Notes under the pieces: generated by a model
Databases searched by the model: none
What the model saw: only the letters and a program-made list of their open reading frames with translations
What the model was told of the DNA's origin: nothing
Made by a program: the position numbers and the translations under genes
Source: Marivita sp.
Lineage (GTDB): Bacteria; Pseudomonadota; Alphaproteobacteria; Rhodobacterales; Rhodobacteraceae
Direction: 5' to 3'
Assembly: GCF_017643905.1 (NCBI RefSeq)
Contig: NZ_JAEPMO010000029.1
Coordinates: 1-34,677, forward strand
Length of the DNA stretch: 34,677 bases
Shown here: in pieces, positions 24,489-34,204 of the stretch
How the letters are laid out: each line of letters starts with the position of its first letter
Numbering within the stretch: position 1 is the first letter of the stretch

Positions 24489-24516
24489 CAAAAAACCCGG
24501 GCGCGAACGCCCGGGC
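24489..24516 (-). terminator. Intrinsic terminator of glnK-amtB
   Basis: Perfect 8-bp stem CCCGGGCG/CGCCCGGG (24496-24503 and 24508-24515) with a CGAA loop, flanked on its left by six A residues (24490-24495), which form the T-tract for minus-strand transcription. It lies 35 bases past the amtB stop. It may also slow transcription leaving mbfA on the plus strand. Confidence 0.88.
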
Positions 24517-24550
24517 AGTTGGTCACATAAGGCTGATTGGAAGGAGGAGA

Positions 24551-25861
<1,311 letters not shown>

Positions 25862-25897
25862 CTGTATGTGTCCCCTAATCTCTGTCACAGCGCCTGT

Positions 25898-26236
25898 TCA
25901 GAGCGCATCCCCATTGGTTTCGCCTGTGCGCACGCGAATGGCCTGCTGCGCATCGAGCACGAAGATCTTGCCGTCGCCGATCTTGCCGGTGCGGGCTGTC
26001 TTGGTGATGGTCTCGATCACCTGGTCGGCCATGTCGGCGGCGACCACGATTTCGAGTTTGATTTTTGGCACGAAGTTCACCGCGTATTCTGCGCCACGGT
26101 AAATCTCGGTGTGGCCGGACTGAGATCCGAACCCCTTGATCTCGGTTACCATCATGCCGCGGACGCCAATGTCTGTGAGCGCCTCGCGGACTTCTTCAAG
26201 CTTGAATGGCTTGATTGTCGCTATGATGAACTTCAC
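25898..26236 (-). CDS. glnK: Nitrogen regulatory protein P-II (GlnK)
   Basis: A 112-residue trimeric PII signal protein that senses ATP/ADP and 2-oxoglutarate and gates AmtB. The uridylylated Tyr51 is in the T-loop RGAEYAVNFVPK; the B-loop ARTGKIGDGKIFV and C-loop RVRTGE are intact. The start is GTG at 26236, after AAAGGGACC at suitable spacing. It is first in the glnK-amtB operon. Its upstream region (to 26486, shared with a penicillin-binding protein gene) has a tandem TTGCACAA motif and an AT-rich palindrome that may take part in nitrogen control. Confidence 0.96.
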   Translation of the reverse strand: MKFIIATIKPFKLEEVREALTDIGVRGMMVTEIKGFGSQSGHTEIYRGAEYAVNFVPKIKLEIVVAADMADQVIETITKTARTGKIGDGKIFVLDAQQAIRVRTGETNGDAL

Positions 26237-26346
26237 CTTGGTCCCTTTCCCTTGCAGGTCGATCTTGTTTGCATGCGCAGAAAAGAGGCAGGTAGGAGGG
26301 GAAGGGAAGATTTGAGGCCGGGTGAAATGGGTCGGGCCCCTTCATG

Positions 26347-26365
26347 TTGCACAAATTTTGCACAA
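26347..26365. promoter_or_regulatory. Tandem TTGCACAA motif upstream of glnK
   Basis: TTGCACAA occurs at 26347-26354 and again at 26358-26365, exactly 11 bases apart, about one helical turn. It lies 111-129 bases upstream of glnK. This could be a regulator site (for instance for NtrC, whose sites are TGCAC-rich), but the usual inverted NtrC arrangement is not seen. Confidence 0.45.
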
Positions 26366-26381
26366 TTTTGTATGAATGCAC

Positions 26382-26403
26382 GTTTTTTAATCAATTAAAA
26401 AAC
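26382..26403. promoter_or_regulatory. 22-bp AT-rich palindrome in the glnK/PBP divergent region
   Basis: Perfect 10-base arms GTTTTTTAAT and ATTAAAAAAC separated by CA. It sits between glnK (start 26236) and the penicillin-binding protein (start 26487). It could be an operator, a bend, or a two-way terminator blocking read-through. The remainder of this 250-bp gap shows no gene. Confidence 0.5.
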
Positions 26404-26486
26404 CAGGTAACGTGTTCTTGACCAGTCCACATCGACTGTGAAACTCACTAAATTAATAAAAAAGAGCAGCATCACAGGCGGGCGCC

Positions 26487-28658
26487 ATGACTGATTCACG
26501 ACGCGGGAAGAACCGTCTGGTCGCTGACCGGCGATATCCCAAGACGCCAACCAAAGCGTCTCAGCCACGCAAGGCCGCCCCGGCCAAGCGCAAGCCGACC
26601 CGCGCCAAAGCCAAACGCGGCGGGATCATCGGCTTTTTGACCGGGATCATCGGCTGGGTGTTTCGCTTTTTCTTTCGCCTGTTTGTACGTGCGGGCCTCG
26701 TGGCCGCGATTATCGTCGCAGGCTTTGTCGGCTACGAATACACCACGCTGCCCGAAGTCTCGGATGCGCTCGACGGTCGCGCACGCGGGTCAGTGCAGCT
26801 TTTGGATCGCGACGGCGTTGCTTTTGCATGGCGCGGCGACCAGTTCGGCGAAGTGGTGACGGCGGACACCGTTTCGCCGCATCTGAAGAACGCGGTGATC
26901 GCCACCGAAGACCGACGCTTTTACAGCCATTTCGGCATTTCTCCGCGCGGTGTGGCATCGGCGGTAAGGATCAACCTGTCCGAAGGGCGCGGGCCGTTGT
27001 CGGGGCATGGCGGGTCGACGATCACGCAACAGACCGCAAAACTGCTTTGTCTGGGTGTCACCTATGACCCGAACGACTGGAAGAATGAGGCCGAGTATGT
27101 GGCCGATTGCCGTCGCGGGTCGCTCTACCGCAAGGCCAAGGAAGCGGTCTACGCGCTTGCCATGGAGATCAAGTACACCAACGACGAGATCCTCTCGATC
27201 TATCTGAACCGCGCCTATATGGGCGGTGGCGCTTATGGTGCGGCAGCGGCGGCGGAGCGGTATTTCTCGAAACCCGCGTCGGCCCTGACACCGCAAGAAG
27301 GTGCGATGATCGCCGGTTTGCTGACCGCGCCATCGAGCCTTGCACCGACATCGAACCTTGAACGCTCACAGGCAAGGGCGGCGACCGTGCTGCGGTTGAT
27401 GAATGAACAGGGTTTCCTGACCGACGAACAGACACGGGCCGCGCAGGCGAACCCTGCAACGCTGTCGGACAAGGCCAAGACGCAAACTGGGGGTTATTTC
27501 GCGGATTGGGTCATGCAGTCCGGCCCGGACTTCTTCACCCGCGACACGACCGAGGATGTGGTGATTTCCACAACCCTTGACCAGCGCATTCAGAAGGCGG
27601 CGGAAGACGCGATCAAGACGGTCTTTGCAACCAAGGTGCGTGAAGGGTCCAAGGCGCAGGCGGCGATTGTGGTGATGTCTGCCGACGGGGCAGTACGCGG
27701 CATGGTGGGCGGGCGACAGACCAACGTCTCGGGCGTCTTCAACCGCGCGACGCAGGCCAAGCGGCAGACCGGGTCGGCGTTCAAACCGTTCGTCTATGCG
27801 ACCGCTTTGGAACTGGGGTACAGCCCGTATGACCGGGTAACGGATGAGCCCTTCTGCATGAACATCCCGGGCTCGGGCCGATGGTGCCCCGAGAACTATT
27901 CAGGCAATTACTACGGGTCGGTCACCTTGACCGAAGCACTGGCCAAGAGCCTGAACATCCCGGCGGTGAAAATCTCGGAATCCGTGGGCCGCGATCTGGT
28001 CCGTAAAGTGTCCGAGGATTTCGGTATCCAAAGCTCTTTGACCGACACGCCCGCTTTGGCCCTAGGCGCGTCAGAGGCGTCGCTTCTCGAAATGACCGGG
28101 GCTTATGCCGGTATCCTGAACGGCGGATCGTCCGTGACGCCCTATGGCCTCGTGGAACTTCGACTGGTTGGCGAGGACCACCCCATGATGGGCAGCGGTG
28201 GCGGTATCGGAGAACGTGTCATCAATGAAGAGGCGTCACGCCAGCTGATCTGGATGATGGAAAAGGTGATCACCGAAGGCACCGGGGGTCGGGCAAAACT
28301 GGGCGACCGTCAGGTGGCCGGTAAAACAGGCACCTCGCAAGAGGCGCGCGATGCGTGGTTCATTGGCTTTACCGCGGATTACGTGACCGGTGTCTGGATG
28401 GGGTATGACGACAACACGCCGCTTGCCGGTGTGACGGGCAGCGGCCTGCCCGCCGAGATCTGGCACGAGGCGATGGTGCGCGTGCATAACGGGTTGCCAG
28501 TGCGCCCCCTGCCGATGATCGAACCGACCCCGCCGCGACAGGTGGCGCAACCACAGCAGCCACAACAACAGCAGCCCGCCCGCCAGCGCGATCAGGGCGG
28601 CAACGCGCTTGAGAACGCACTGAACCAGATCTTGCGCGATATTCTCGGACGGAACTGA
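26487..28658 (+). CDS. Class A penicillin-binding protein (PBP1-type)
   Basis: A bifunctional peptidoglycan synthase of 723 residues anchored in the inner membrane. A very basic cytoplasmic tail (1-45) precedes one membrane helix (about 60-85). The GT51 glycosyltransferase domain has EDRRFYSHFG with catalytic Glu141 and STITQQ at 177-182. The transpeptidase domain has the SxxK nucleophile Ser430 (SAFK), an SLN-type motif in KSLNIP, and KTGT at 613-616. The C-terminus is a Pro/Gln-rich tail. This is PBP1A/1C territory, but which paralog cannot be settled by eye. ATG at 26487 has a weak ribosome site. No operon partner; RidA follows after 93 bp. Confidence 0.92.
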   Translation: MTDSRRGKNRLVADRRYPKTPTKASQPRKAAPAKRKPTRAKAKRGGIIGFLTGIIGWVFRFFFRLFVRAGLVAAIIVAGFVGYEYTTLPEVSDALDGRARGSVQLLDRDGVAFAWRGDQFGEVVTADTVSPHLKNAVIATEDRRFYSHFGISPRGVASAVRINLSEGRGPLSGHGGSTITQQTAKLLCLGVTYDPNDWKNEAEYVADCRRGSLYRKAKEAVYALAMEIKYTNDEILSIYLNRAYMGGGAYGAAAAAERYFSKPASALTPQEGAMIAGLLTAPSSLAPTSNLERSQARAATVLRLMNEQGFLTDEQTRAAQANPATLSDKAKTQTGGYFADWVMQSGPDFFTRDTTEDVVISTTLDQRIQKAAEDAIKTVFATKVREGSKAQAAIVVMSADGAVRGMVGGRQTNVSGVFNRATQAKRQTGSAFKPFVYATALELGYSPYDRVTDEPFCMNIPGSGRWCPENYSGNYYGSVTLTEALAKSLNIPAVKISESVGRDLVRKVSEDFGIQSSLTDTPALALGASEASLLEMTGAYAGILNGGSSVTPYGLVELRLVGEDHPMMGSGGGIGERVINEEASRQLIWMMEKVITEGTGGRAKLGDRQVAGKTGTSQEARDAWFIGFTADYVTGVWMGYDDNTPLAGVTGSGLPAEIWHEAMVRVHNGLPVRPLPMIEPTPPRQVAQPQQPQQQQPARQRDQGGNALENALNQILRDILGRN

Positions 28659-28673
28659 CAGGTCGCTGTCGTG

Positions 28674-28700
28674 GGGAAGGCGGTCGTCTTTCCCCTTCCC
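28674..28700 (+). other. Imperfect hairpin after the penicillin-binding protein gene
   Basis: GGGAAGG (28674-28680) and CCTTCCC (28694-28700) with a 13-base loop, followed by ATTTCC. A weak terminator candidate in the 93-bp gap. Confidence 0.3.
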
Positions 28701-28751
28701 ATTTCCGACGGTGCGCAATAGCGTCCGGACAAACGAAAAAGGGGAGACACC

Positions 28752-29213
28752 ATGACCAATGCCATCGACGCCCGCCTTGCCGAACTTGGCCTGACCTTGC
28801 CGGATGCTCCGGCCCCGGCGGCCAATTACGTGCCGTTCGTGCAGACCGGAAACCAGGTCTATGTCTCGGGTCAATTGCCGACAGGGCCGGATGGACTCAT
28901 CAAGGGCAAGCTGGGCGCTGATCTGGATGCAGAGGCGGGGGCTGAGGCCGCGAAATATTGCGCTCTGGCATTGCTGTCACAGGCGCGCAAAGCCGCCGGT
29001 GGTGATCTGAGCCGGGTGCGCGTGGTCAAGCTGGTGGGTTTTGTAAATTCCACCGCCGATTTCGGCGATCAGCCCAAAGTGGTAAACGGCGCGTCCGACC
29101 TGATGGTCAATGTGCTGGGCGACAACGGTCGTCATGCGCGCTCTGCCGTGTCTGCTGCGTCTTTGCCCTTTGGCGTTGCTGTCGAAATCGAAGGGATTTT
29201 CGAACTGCTATGA
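28752..29213 (+). CDS. RidA-family protein (YjgF/YER057c/UK114)
   Basis: A 153-residue protein of the RidA superfamily, which deaminates reactive enamine/imine intermediates to ketoacids in the cytoplasm. It aligns with the longer subfamily (150 rather than 128 residues): VYVSGQLPTGPDG, LARKAAGGDLSRVRVVKLVGFVNST, and HARSAVSAASLPFGVAVEIEGIFEL. The conserved Arg of archetypal RidA lies in the GRHARSAV segment, so the catalytic role is plausible, but the subgroup is undecided. ATG at 28752 follows AAAAGGGGAGA. It overlaps the next gene by ATGA, so the two are coupled. Confidence 0.9.
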   Translation: MTNAIDARLAELGLTLPDAPAPAANYVPFVQTGNQVYVSGQLPTGPDGLIKGKLGADLDAEAGAEAAKYCALALLSQARKAAGGDLSRVRVVKLVGFVNSTADFGDQPKVVNGASDLMVNVLGDNGRHARSAVSAASLPFGVAVEIEGIFELL

Positions 29214-29965
29214 CCCGCCTGCCGTCCGCGTTTCTGACCCGTCCGATTGCGCATCGCGGCTTGCACAACAAGGCCGAAGGGGTAATCGAAAACAGCCCCT
29301 CAGCCTTTGCCGCCGCGATTGCTGCCGGGTATCCGATCGAGCTTGACCTGCAATTGTCGCGCGACGGCGTTGCGATGGTGTTTCATGACGACACGCTGAG
29401 CCGTCTGACAACCGAGACAGGCGCGGTGCGGAACCGGGATGCGGCCGAGCTTCAGACGTTGACGATCAAGGGCGGCACCGACCGGATCCCGACGCTGACA
29501 CAGGTCCTGGAACAGGTGAACGGCGCGGTGCCGCTGTTGATCGAGCTGAAGGACCAGCATGGCGCGATGGGCGAAACCGATGGCGTGTTGGAACGGGCGG
29601 CGCTGGATGTTCTCAAGGGCTATGACGGCGCGTTCGCCCTGATGTCCTTTAACCCCACCATGGTCGCCAAGGTGGCGGAACTGTCGCCAGACACACCGCG
29701 TGGGATCATCGGCTGCGCGTGGCGCAAGATCGACGAGCCGCATGTGCCGGTGGATCGCCGGGCCGAGCTGGCCACGATTCCCGGTTTCGAAGAGATGGGT
29801 GCCGATTTCCTCAGCCACGACCATGCGAATCTGGACGCGCCACGTGTGGAACAACTCAAAGCTCGGGGTGTGCCGATCCTGTGCTGGACGATCCGCAGCG
29901 CAGAGCAGGAAGAGATGGCCCGCAAGGTTGCCGACAATATCACGTTTGAAGGCTACGCGGCTTGA
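29210..29965 (+). CDS. Glycerophosphodiester phosphodiesterase
   Basis: Hydrolyses glycerophosphodiesters to glycerol-3-phosphate and an alcohol; 251 residues, cytoplasmic since no signal peptide is visible (UgpQ-like). The TIM-barrel catalytic residues are in place: His15-Arg16 in PIAHRGLHN, Glu28-Asn29, Glu44/Asp46 in IELDLQLS, and His59 in VFHDDTL. A later LIELKDQHGAMGE and final GVPILCWTIRSAEQ complete the fold. It overlaps the RidA stop by ATGA. The FemAB-like gene starts 48 bases later, so an operon continuing to 31500 is plausible. Confidence 0.93.
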   Translation: MTRLPSAFLTRPIAHRGLHNKAEGVIENSPSAFAAAIAAGYPIELDLQLSRDGVAMVFHDDTLSRLTTETGAVRNRDAAELQTLTIKGGTDRIPTLTQVLEQVNGAVPLLIELKDQHGAMGETDGVLERAALDVLKGYDGAFALMSFNPTMVAKVAELSPDTPRGIIGCAWRKIDEPHVPVDRRAELATIPGFEEMGADFLSHDHANLDAPRVEQLKARGVPILCWTIRSAEQEEMARKVADNITFEGYAA

Positions 29966-30013
29966 TCCGCGCCTCATCAGACCCACGTAGCACCGCGTAA
30001 CCAAGGAACGGAC

Positions 30014-31213
30014 ATGTCCGACCCAACTGACGCGCCCACAATCGCCATTTCGATGCACGGCTCCCTGTCTCAGATCGCGGCAGAGGATTGGGATGCCTGT
30101 GCTTGCCCCGAAGTGGCCGATGGCGGGAGGGCATATGATCCCTTCACCACCTATCGCTGGCTTAAGGCGTTTGAGGACAGCCGGTCGGTCGGGGCAGGCA
30201 CGGGGTGGGACCCGCGCTACATGACCGCCGAGATGGACGGCCAGATCATCGCCTGCGCGCCGCTTTATGCAAAAAGCCACAGTCAGGGTGAATACATCTT
30301 TGACCACAACTGGGCGCATGCATGGGAACGCGCGGGGGGACGGTACTATCCGAAGCTTCAGATTGCGGTGCCTTTCACCCCTGCCACGGGCCGACGTTTC
30401 CTGACCCGTCCGGGTTTCGAGGCCGAAGGCATCAGCGCGCTTGTTCAGGGCGCGGTGCAGGTCGCGTCCGAGAACCAGCTTTCGTCGCTTCACATCACCT
30501 TCTGCACCGAAGCCGAAGCGATCGCCGGGGAGCAGATCGGGCTACTGCGTCGGCGGACGCAGCAATACCATTGGGAAAACCGGGGCTATGCCGATTTCGA
30601 CGTGTTCCTTGCCGACCTGAGTTCGCGCAAACGCAAGACGATCCGAAAGGAACGCGAACGGGCGCAGGGGTTCGGCGGGACGATCCACCAGTTCACTGGC
30701 GACCAAATCCAGCCAGACCACTGGGATGCGTTCTGGGCATTTTACCAGGACACTGGCGCGCGCAAATGGGGGACGCCCTACCTGACCCGCAAGTTTTTCG
30801 ACTTGGCACAAGAGCGGCTTCGGGACGACATCCTGCTGGTGCTGGCCGAACGTGACGGACGCTGGGTCGCAGGTGCCATGAATGTCATCGGGCGCGACAC
30901 GCTCTATGGCCGCTATTGGGGCTGCGTCGAGGACCATCCCTGTCTGCATTTCGAGCTGTGTTATTATCAGGCGATGGATTACGCGATTGCGCATGGCCAA
31001 TCCCGCGTTGAGGCGGGGGCGCAGGGCGAACACAAGCTGGCACGCGGATACCTGCCGGTTTACACCCATTCACTGCACTGGATCGGCGATCCCGGTTTCT
31101 CGGACGCGATTGCGCGTTATCTTGACGCCGAAGCAGAGGCGGTCGGGCAGGATATCGAAGTTCTGACCAGTTACGGCCCCTTCCGCAAAGACAAGACAGA
31201 GGACCACGAATGA
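30014..31213 (+). CDS. FemAB-like/GNAT-fold protein (PF04339-type)
   Basis: A 399-residue protein of the peptidogalycan-biosynthesis/recognition family (PF04339), which has two GNAT-like folds as in FemAB aminoacyltransferases. Matching segments are [109 protein letters not shown]. These are distinctive for the family. No signal peptide, so cytoplasmic. Substrate is not established in the family. ATG at 30014 follows AAGGAA. It overlaps the pterin dehydratase by ATGA. Confidence 0.88.
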   Translation: MSDPTDAPTIAISMHGSLSQIAAEDWDACACPEVADGGRAYDPFTTYRWLKAFEDSRSVGAGTGWDPRYMTAEMDGQIIACAPLYAKSHSQGEYIFDHNWAHAWERAGGRYYPKLQIAVPFTPATGRRFLTRPGFEAEGISALVQGAVQVASENQLSSLHITFCTEAEAIAGEQIGLLRRRTQQYHWENRGYADFDVFLADLSSRKRKTIRKERERAQGFGGTIHQFTGDQIQPDHWDAFWAFYQDTGARKWGTPYLTRKFFDLAQERLRDDILLVLAERDGRWVAGAMNVIGRDTLYGRYWGCVEDHPCLHFELCYYQAMDYAIAHGQSRVEAGAQGEHKLARGYLPVYTHSLHWIGDPGFSDAIARYLDAEAEAVGQDIEVLTSYGPFRKDKTEDHE

Positions 31214-31500
31214 CCGAAAAACTCTCAGACACCGCGCGCAAGACTGTTCTTGGCCCTCTGCTGGAGGCTGGTTGGTCGCTTGTCGATGGCAAGGATGCGA
31301 TCACCAAGACCTATAAATTCAAGGATTTCACCGAGGCGTTCGGCTGGATGGCACGGGCCGCGCTCTGGGCTGAGAAATGGAACCACCATCCCGAATGGTT
31401 CAACGTCTACAACAGGGTCGAGGTCACGCTGACAACGCATGACGTGGACGGGCTGTCGTCTCTGGATGCCAAACTTGCCCGGAAACTGGACAGTCTCTAG
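31210..31500 (+). CDS. phhB: 4a-hydroxytetrahydrobiopterin dehydratase
   Basis: A 96-residue pterin-4a-carbinolamine dehydratase, which recycles the pterin cofactor after aromatic hydroxylation. The signature [18 protein letters not shown] with the two histidines, then [15 protein letters not shown] with the second conserved His and Asp, is intact. The upstream [22 protein letters not shown] fits the family start. It is coupled to the FemAB-like gene by an ATGA overlap. No phenylalanine hydroxylase (phhA) lies nearby. Alternative roles, for instance molybdopterin- or other cofactor-related, are reported for stand-alone PCD proteins. Confidence 0.92.
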   Translation: MTEKLSDTARKTVLGPLLEAGWSLVDGKDAITKTYKFKDFTEAFGWMARAALWAEKWNHHPEWFNVYNRVEVTLTTHDVDGLSSLDAKLARKLDSL

Positions 31501-31561
31501 GGTTCCTCTGCCCTCAAGGCACAGCTTCAGGAAATTCACAGTTTTTTCAGTGCGCAGACGA

Positions 31562-31601
31562 AACAGGGTCTGTTAGCGTCATACAGGTAAATTAAATCTG
31601 T
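31562..31601 (+). promoter_or_regulatory. ACAG/CTGT dyads upstream of the regulator-hydrolase gene
   Basis: AACAG-N3-CTGTT (31562-31574) and ACAG-N11-CTGT (31583-31601) lie in the 110-bp gap before the ATG at 31611. They may be binding sites for the encoded LuxR-type protein or another regulator. Arms are short, so the call is weak. Confidence 0.3.
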
Positions 31602-31610
31602 GTGATTGTG

Positions 31611-33350
31611 ATGTCCCTTTCGACGAATGAACGCCTGACCCATCTTGTTTACGAGGCGTCGCTCGATAATTCGCTTCTGCCTGAGTTGATCCTCGAATTG
31701 ACCGAGCAGGTGCAGATGGCCGCCGATGGCCGCATGATCGAGGCCGATCAGCGGTATGATTTGAGCGACCTTATGGTTCATTTCCGCCGGGCCATCCAAA
31801 TCTCGGAAAAGATGGTGCACCTGCAGGAACGGGAATCCGATCTCGAAGCGGTTCTGGGCACCTTCGCCGTTGGAATCGCTCTGGTCGACGACAGCGGCGC
31901 ACCGTTGGTTATCAATCAGGCCATGCGGGAAACCGGGTTGGCGCTGGACGCGCCGATCAAGCTGCTCCCGGCGGGCAGTTCCGACAAACACGAGGCCAAG
32001 GCACAAACGCTGTCCCGCTGGGTGTCCGAGACCAATCACATCGAAACGCCGCAATCCCTGATGACGCGCGAAAGCGAAACGACCTACCTACTGCTGCCCC
32101 GACAGGAAGCCATTCGTATGGGTTTTCCGGCCAAAGCCGCGGCGGTTCTGGTCGCCACCAATCCCAACACCGCCGATGGTTTGCGCGCCTTGGCCAGTGC
32201 CCATGATCTGACATTGCGCGAACAGGCCCTCGTACGCGCGCTGATGGACACAAGCGACCTGCGCAAAGCCAGCGAGTCGATGGGGATCAGCTACGAATCC
32301 GGGCGCACCTATCTCAAGCGGGTGTTCGAAAAGACCGGCATCAGCAGTCAGGTCGATCTTATCAACACCATCGCGAAAAGCCCGTTGTCAATGTTCCGGC
32401 AACGCGAAACGACCGATGCGGAACGGTTTCAGGTAAGGCGATTGCTGCGGCTGCCGGATGGGCGGATGCTCGAATACTTCATACTTGGGCCTGAGGACGG
32501 CATGCCAGTGGTGCTCTTCGATGCATTGTCGGGGTCGTCGATCGACCTGACCGGATTTCCCCGCCAGTACCTTGAGCATCTCGATTATTACGGCGTGCGC
32601 TTGATCATGCCCTGCCGGCCGGGGATCTACCGGTCGGATTTCAAGAAGATGACTAGCCTGCGCGAATTCGCGCCTGATCTGGAATGCCTGTTCGATGCTT
32701 TGGGCTACGATCAGGTGTCCCTGATGAGTTTTTCCTTCGGATCGGGCATCGCGTTGGCCACCGCGCATGAAATGCCGGGACGCATTAGAAAGGTGCTGCT
32801 GTCCTCACCCAGCTATCCCGTCTACAAGCACGACAACTGGCGCGAACTGGACCAGTTCTACCATCTGTCAGCCGTGCTCGCACAGCGCTGGCCCGCGATG
32901 TTCCGACAATTGATTCCGTTCCTCGTGCGGTCAATCATCCAGAACGCGCCCCGCTATATGGAACGCTATTGCAACCGCACGCCAAGCGCCCATGATGTGG
33001 AGCTCCTGTCTCACCCGACCATCGGCCTCCGATCCTCGAAGATGCTGGAAGAACGCACAGCAGGGGGCGTCAATGGCATGGTCGAGGAAAACCTGCTGAA
33101 CTCTCGCGGTTGGGATTTTGATGTCAGTCATATCTTGGCCCAAGTCGGAATTTACCATGGTGCGGACGACAACGTGGCTCCGGCGCAGGGCGGCGAGCTA
33201 TTGTCGAAGCATCTTCCGAACGCCAGCTACACCCTGTTCAATGACAGAGGGCATTACCAGCATATCTCAAGCTGGCCATGGATGGTCGCCCGTGCCGCAG
33301 GTCTGGACGTGAAACCCTACGACCGGACATATTCGATCCCGACGATCTGA
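31611..33350 (+). CDS. LuxR-type HTH regulator fused to an alpha/beta hydrolase
   Basis: A 579-residue two-part protein. Residues 1-195 are a helical/PAS-like sensory region (EKMVHLQERESDLEAVLGTFAVGIALVDDSG resembles a PAS entry helix and strand). A LuxR-type helix-turn-helix is at about 197-258 (LTLREQALVRALMD, KASESMGISYESGRTYLKRVFEKTGI). Residues 280-579 are an alpha/beta hydrolase with a plausible triad: Ser375 in SFSFG (Ser replaces the first Gly of GxSxG), Asp520 in GADDNVAP and His548 in DRGHYQH. It may sense or process a small molecule to control transcription. I chose ATG 31611; GTG 31602 in the same frame is possible. Confidence 0.82.
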   Translation: MSLSTNERLTHLVYEASLDNSLLPELILELTEQVQMAADGRMIEADQRYDLSDLMVHFRRAIQISEKMVHLQERESDLEAVLGTFAVGIALVDDSGAPLVINQAMRETGLALDAPIKLLPAGSSDKHEAKAQTLSRWVSETNHIETPQSLMTRESETTYLLLPRQEAIRMGFPAKAAAVLVATNPNTADGLRALASAHDLTLREQALVRALMDTSDLRKASESMGISYESGRTYLKRVFEKTGISSQVDLINTIAKSPLSMFRQRETTDAERFQVRRLLRLPDGRMLEYFILGPEDGMPVVLFDALSGSSIDLTGFPRQYLEHLDYYGVRLIMPCRPGIYRSDFKKMTSLREFAPDLECLFDALGYDQVSLMSFSFGSGIALATAHEMPGRIRKVLLSSPSYPVYKHDNWRELDQFYHLSAVLAQRWPAMFRQLIPFLVRSIIQNAPRYMERYCNRTPSAHDVELLSHPTIGLRSSKMLEERTAGGVNGMVEENLLNSRGWDFDVSHILAQVGIYHGADDNVAPAQGGELLSKHLPNASYTLFNDRGHYQHISSWPWMVARAAGLDVKPYDRTYSIPTI

Positions 33351-33364
33351 CCAGAAAACCGGTT

Positions 33365-33400
33365 GCGCAGACACTTTGTCCCCATATGGGGATATTGCGC
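33365..33400. repeat. Nested palindrome after the regulator-hydrolase gene
   Basis: A perfect 14-base palindrome TCCCCATATGGGGA at 33379-33392 is flanked by GCGCA (33365-33369) and TGCGC (33396-33400). It lies 15 bases past the stop at 33350 and 73 bases before the gene at 33473. No T-tract follows, so either a structured transcript end or an operator for the next gene. Confidence 0.55.
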
Positions 33401-33472
33401 TTCACTGGACTTCCCTAAAGTCACCTTACTGAGCCTTTTCAGTATCAAAATCTTTTTAGAGAAGCCTTTGTA

Positions 33473-34129
33473 ATGCCAAACATTATAACGAAGGTCGCTG
33501 CCTACGAGCGCTTGGCGCGGGAGCGTCAAATGACGTCCCTTATTGATCGGGATATCATAGCTCTGGGCGGCGACTTCATACCTCTGAGATCGGATTGGAT
33601 CTCGCTCTTCTATGACACAGCGCACAAGGTCGTATCCGACGATGGCAGCCAATATGCCTACCGTGCGATCACGACGCGGGGTGAATTGCTTTGGTTCGTA
33701 TTTTCGACCGGCAAATCCCGCGGCTATCATTCCGAGGCGGCATGTCCCTTTGCCGCCTTTACAGAAGCCAAGACCGCTTTGGATCAACGACGCCAGATCA
33801 AGGCACGATGGAGCGATGTCACATCCATTGCCCGCGATCTGCGCCGTGGGAAGATGCGGTTCGACATTCTGATCGAGGACGCCCACACCTCACCCCTCTG
33901 CGCCATGGGAACGCGGCATTTCCTGCGTTCGGTTGGGCTGTCCGGAATCACGCGCTTGTCTGGGTTCAAACTGGCGTGGCTGATGCTGCTGGAACCGCAG
34001 CTTGGCTTTGTGATCCATCAAGCCGCCCTTCGCGAAGGCGTGTTGCCATACGAAGCTGCGATAAACCCCGTCACACCGAAAGAAAGCGCACGGTCGATAC
34101 GACCGAAACGGGTCGCCCCGGTCAGTTGA
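33473..34129 (+). CDS. Conserved-looking hypothetical protein
   Basis: A 218-residue protein I do not recognise. The N-terminal half is mixed (DRDIIALGGDFIPLRSDWISLFYDTAHK); the middle has charged helices (ALDQRRQIKARWSDVTSIARDLRRGKMRF). A DAHTSPLCAMGTRHFLRSVGL block is followed by a hydrophobic LAWLMLLEPQLGFVIHQAAL segment that could be a membrane or buried helix. The C-terminus is basic. Start at ATG 33473 in an AT-rich leader, with AGAGAAG about nine bases upstream. It follows the regulator-hydrolase gene by 122 bp, which includes the palindrome. No function is assigned. Confidence 0.65.
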   Translation: MPNIITKVAAYERLARERQMTSLIDRDIIALGGDFIPLRSDWISLFYDTAHKVVSDDGSQYAYRAITTRGELLWFVFSTGKSRGYHSEAACPFAAFTEAKTALDQRRQIKARWSDVTSIARDLRRGKMRFDILIEDAHTSPLCAMGTRHFLRSVGLSGITRLSGFKLAWLMLLEPQLGFVIHQAALREGVLPYEAAINPVTPKESARSIRPKRVAPVS

Positions 34130-34142
34130 TCACACGCCATCA

Positions 34143-34179
34143 GGGCAAGGGCGGCTTCGTTTTCTGCGTTCCCTTGCCC
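34143..34179 (+). other. Long-loop hairpin between the unknown gene and the permease
   Basis: GGGCAAGGG (34143-34151) and CCCTTGCCC (34171-34179) are complementary 9-base arms around a 19-base loop. It begins 14 bases after the stop at 34129 and ends 25 bases before the permease ATG. No T-tract; it may be a terminator of the unknown gene or a leader structure. Confidence 0.5.
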
Positions 34180-34204
34180 GTGGGCTTCGCCTAACCTGCC
34201 CGCG

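Noticed and set aside
29300-30493. Minus-strand open frame of 397 codons opposite the glycerophosphodiesterase and FemAB-like genes
   Set aside because: Spans two recognised genes and the gap between them; no family resemblance.
33691-34194. Plus-strand open frame of 167 codons overlapping the unknown gene at 33473
   Set aside because: The frame at 33473 has better start context and amino acid composition; the overlapping one is Arg/His/Pro-rich.
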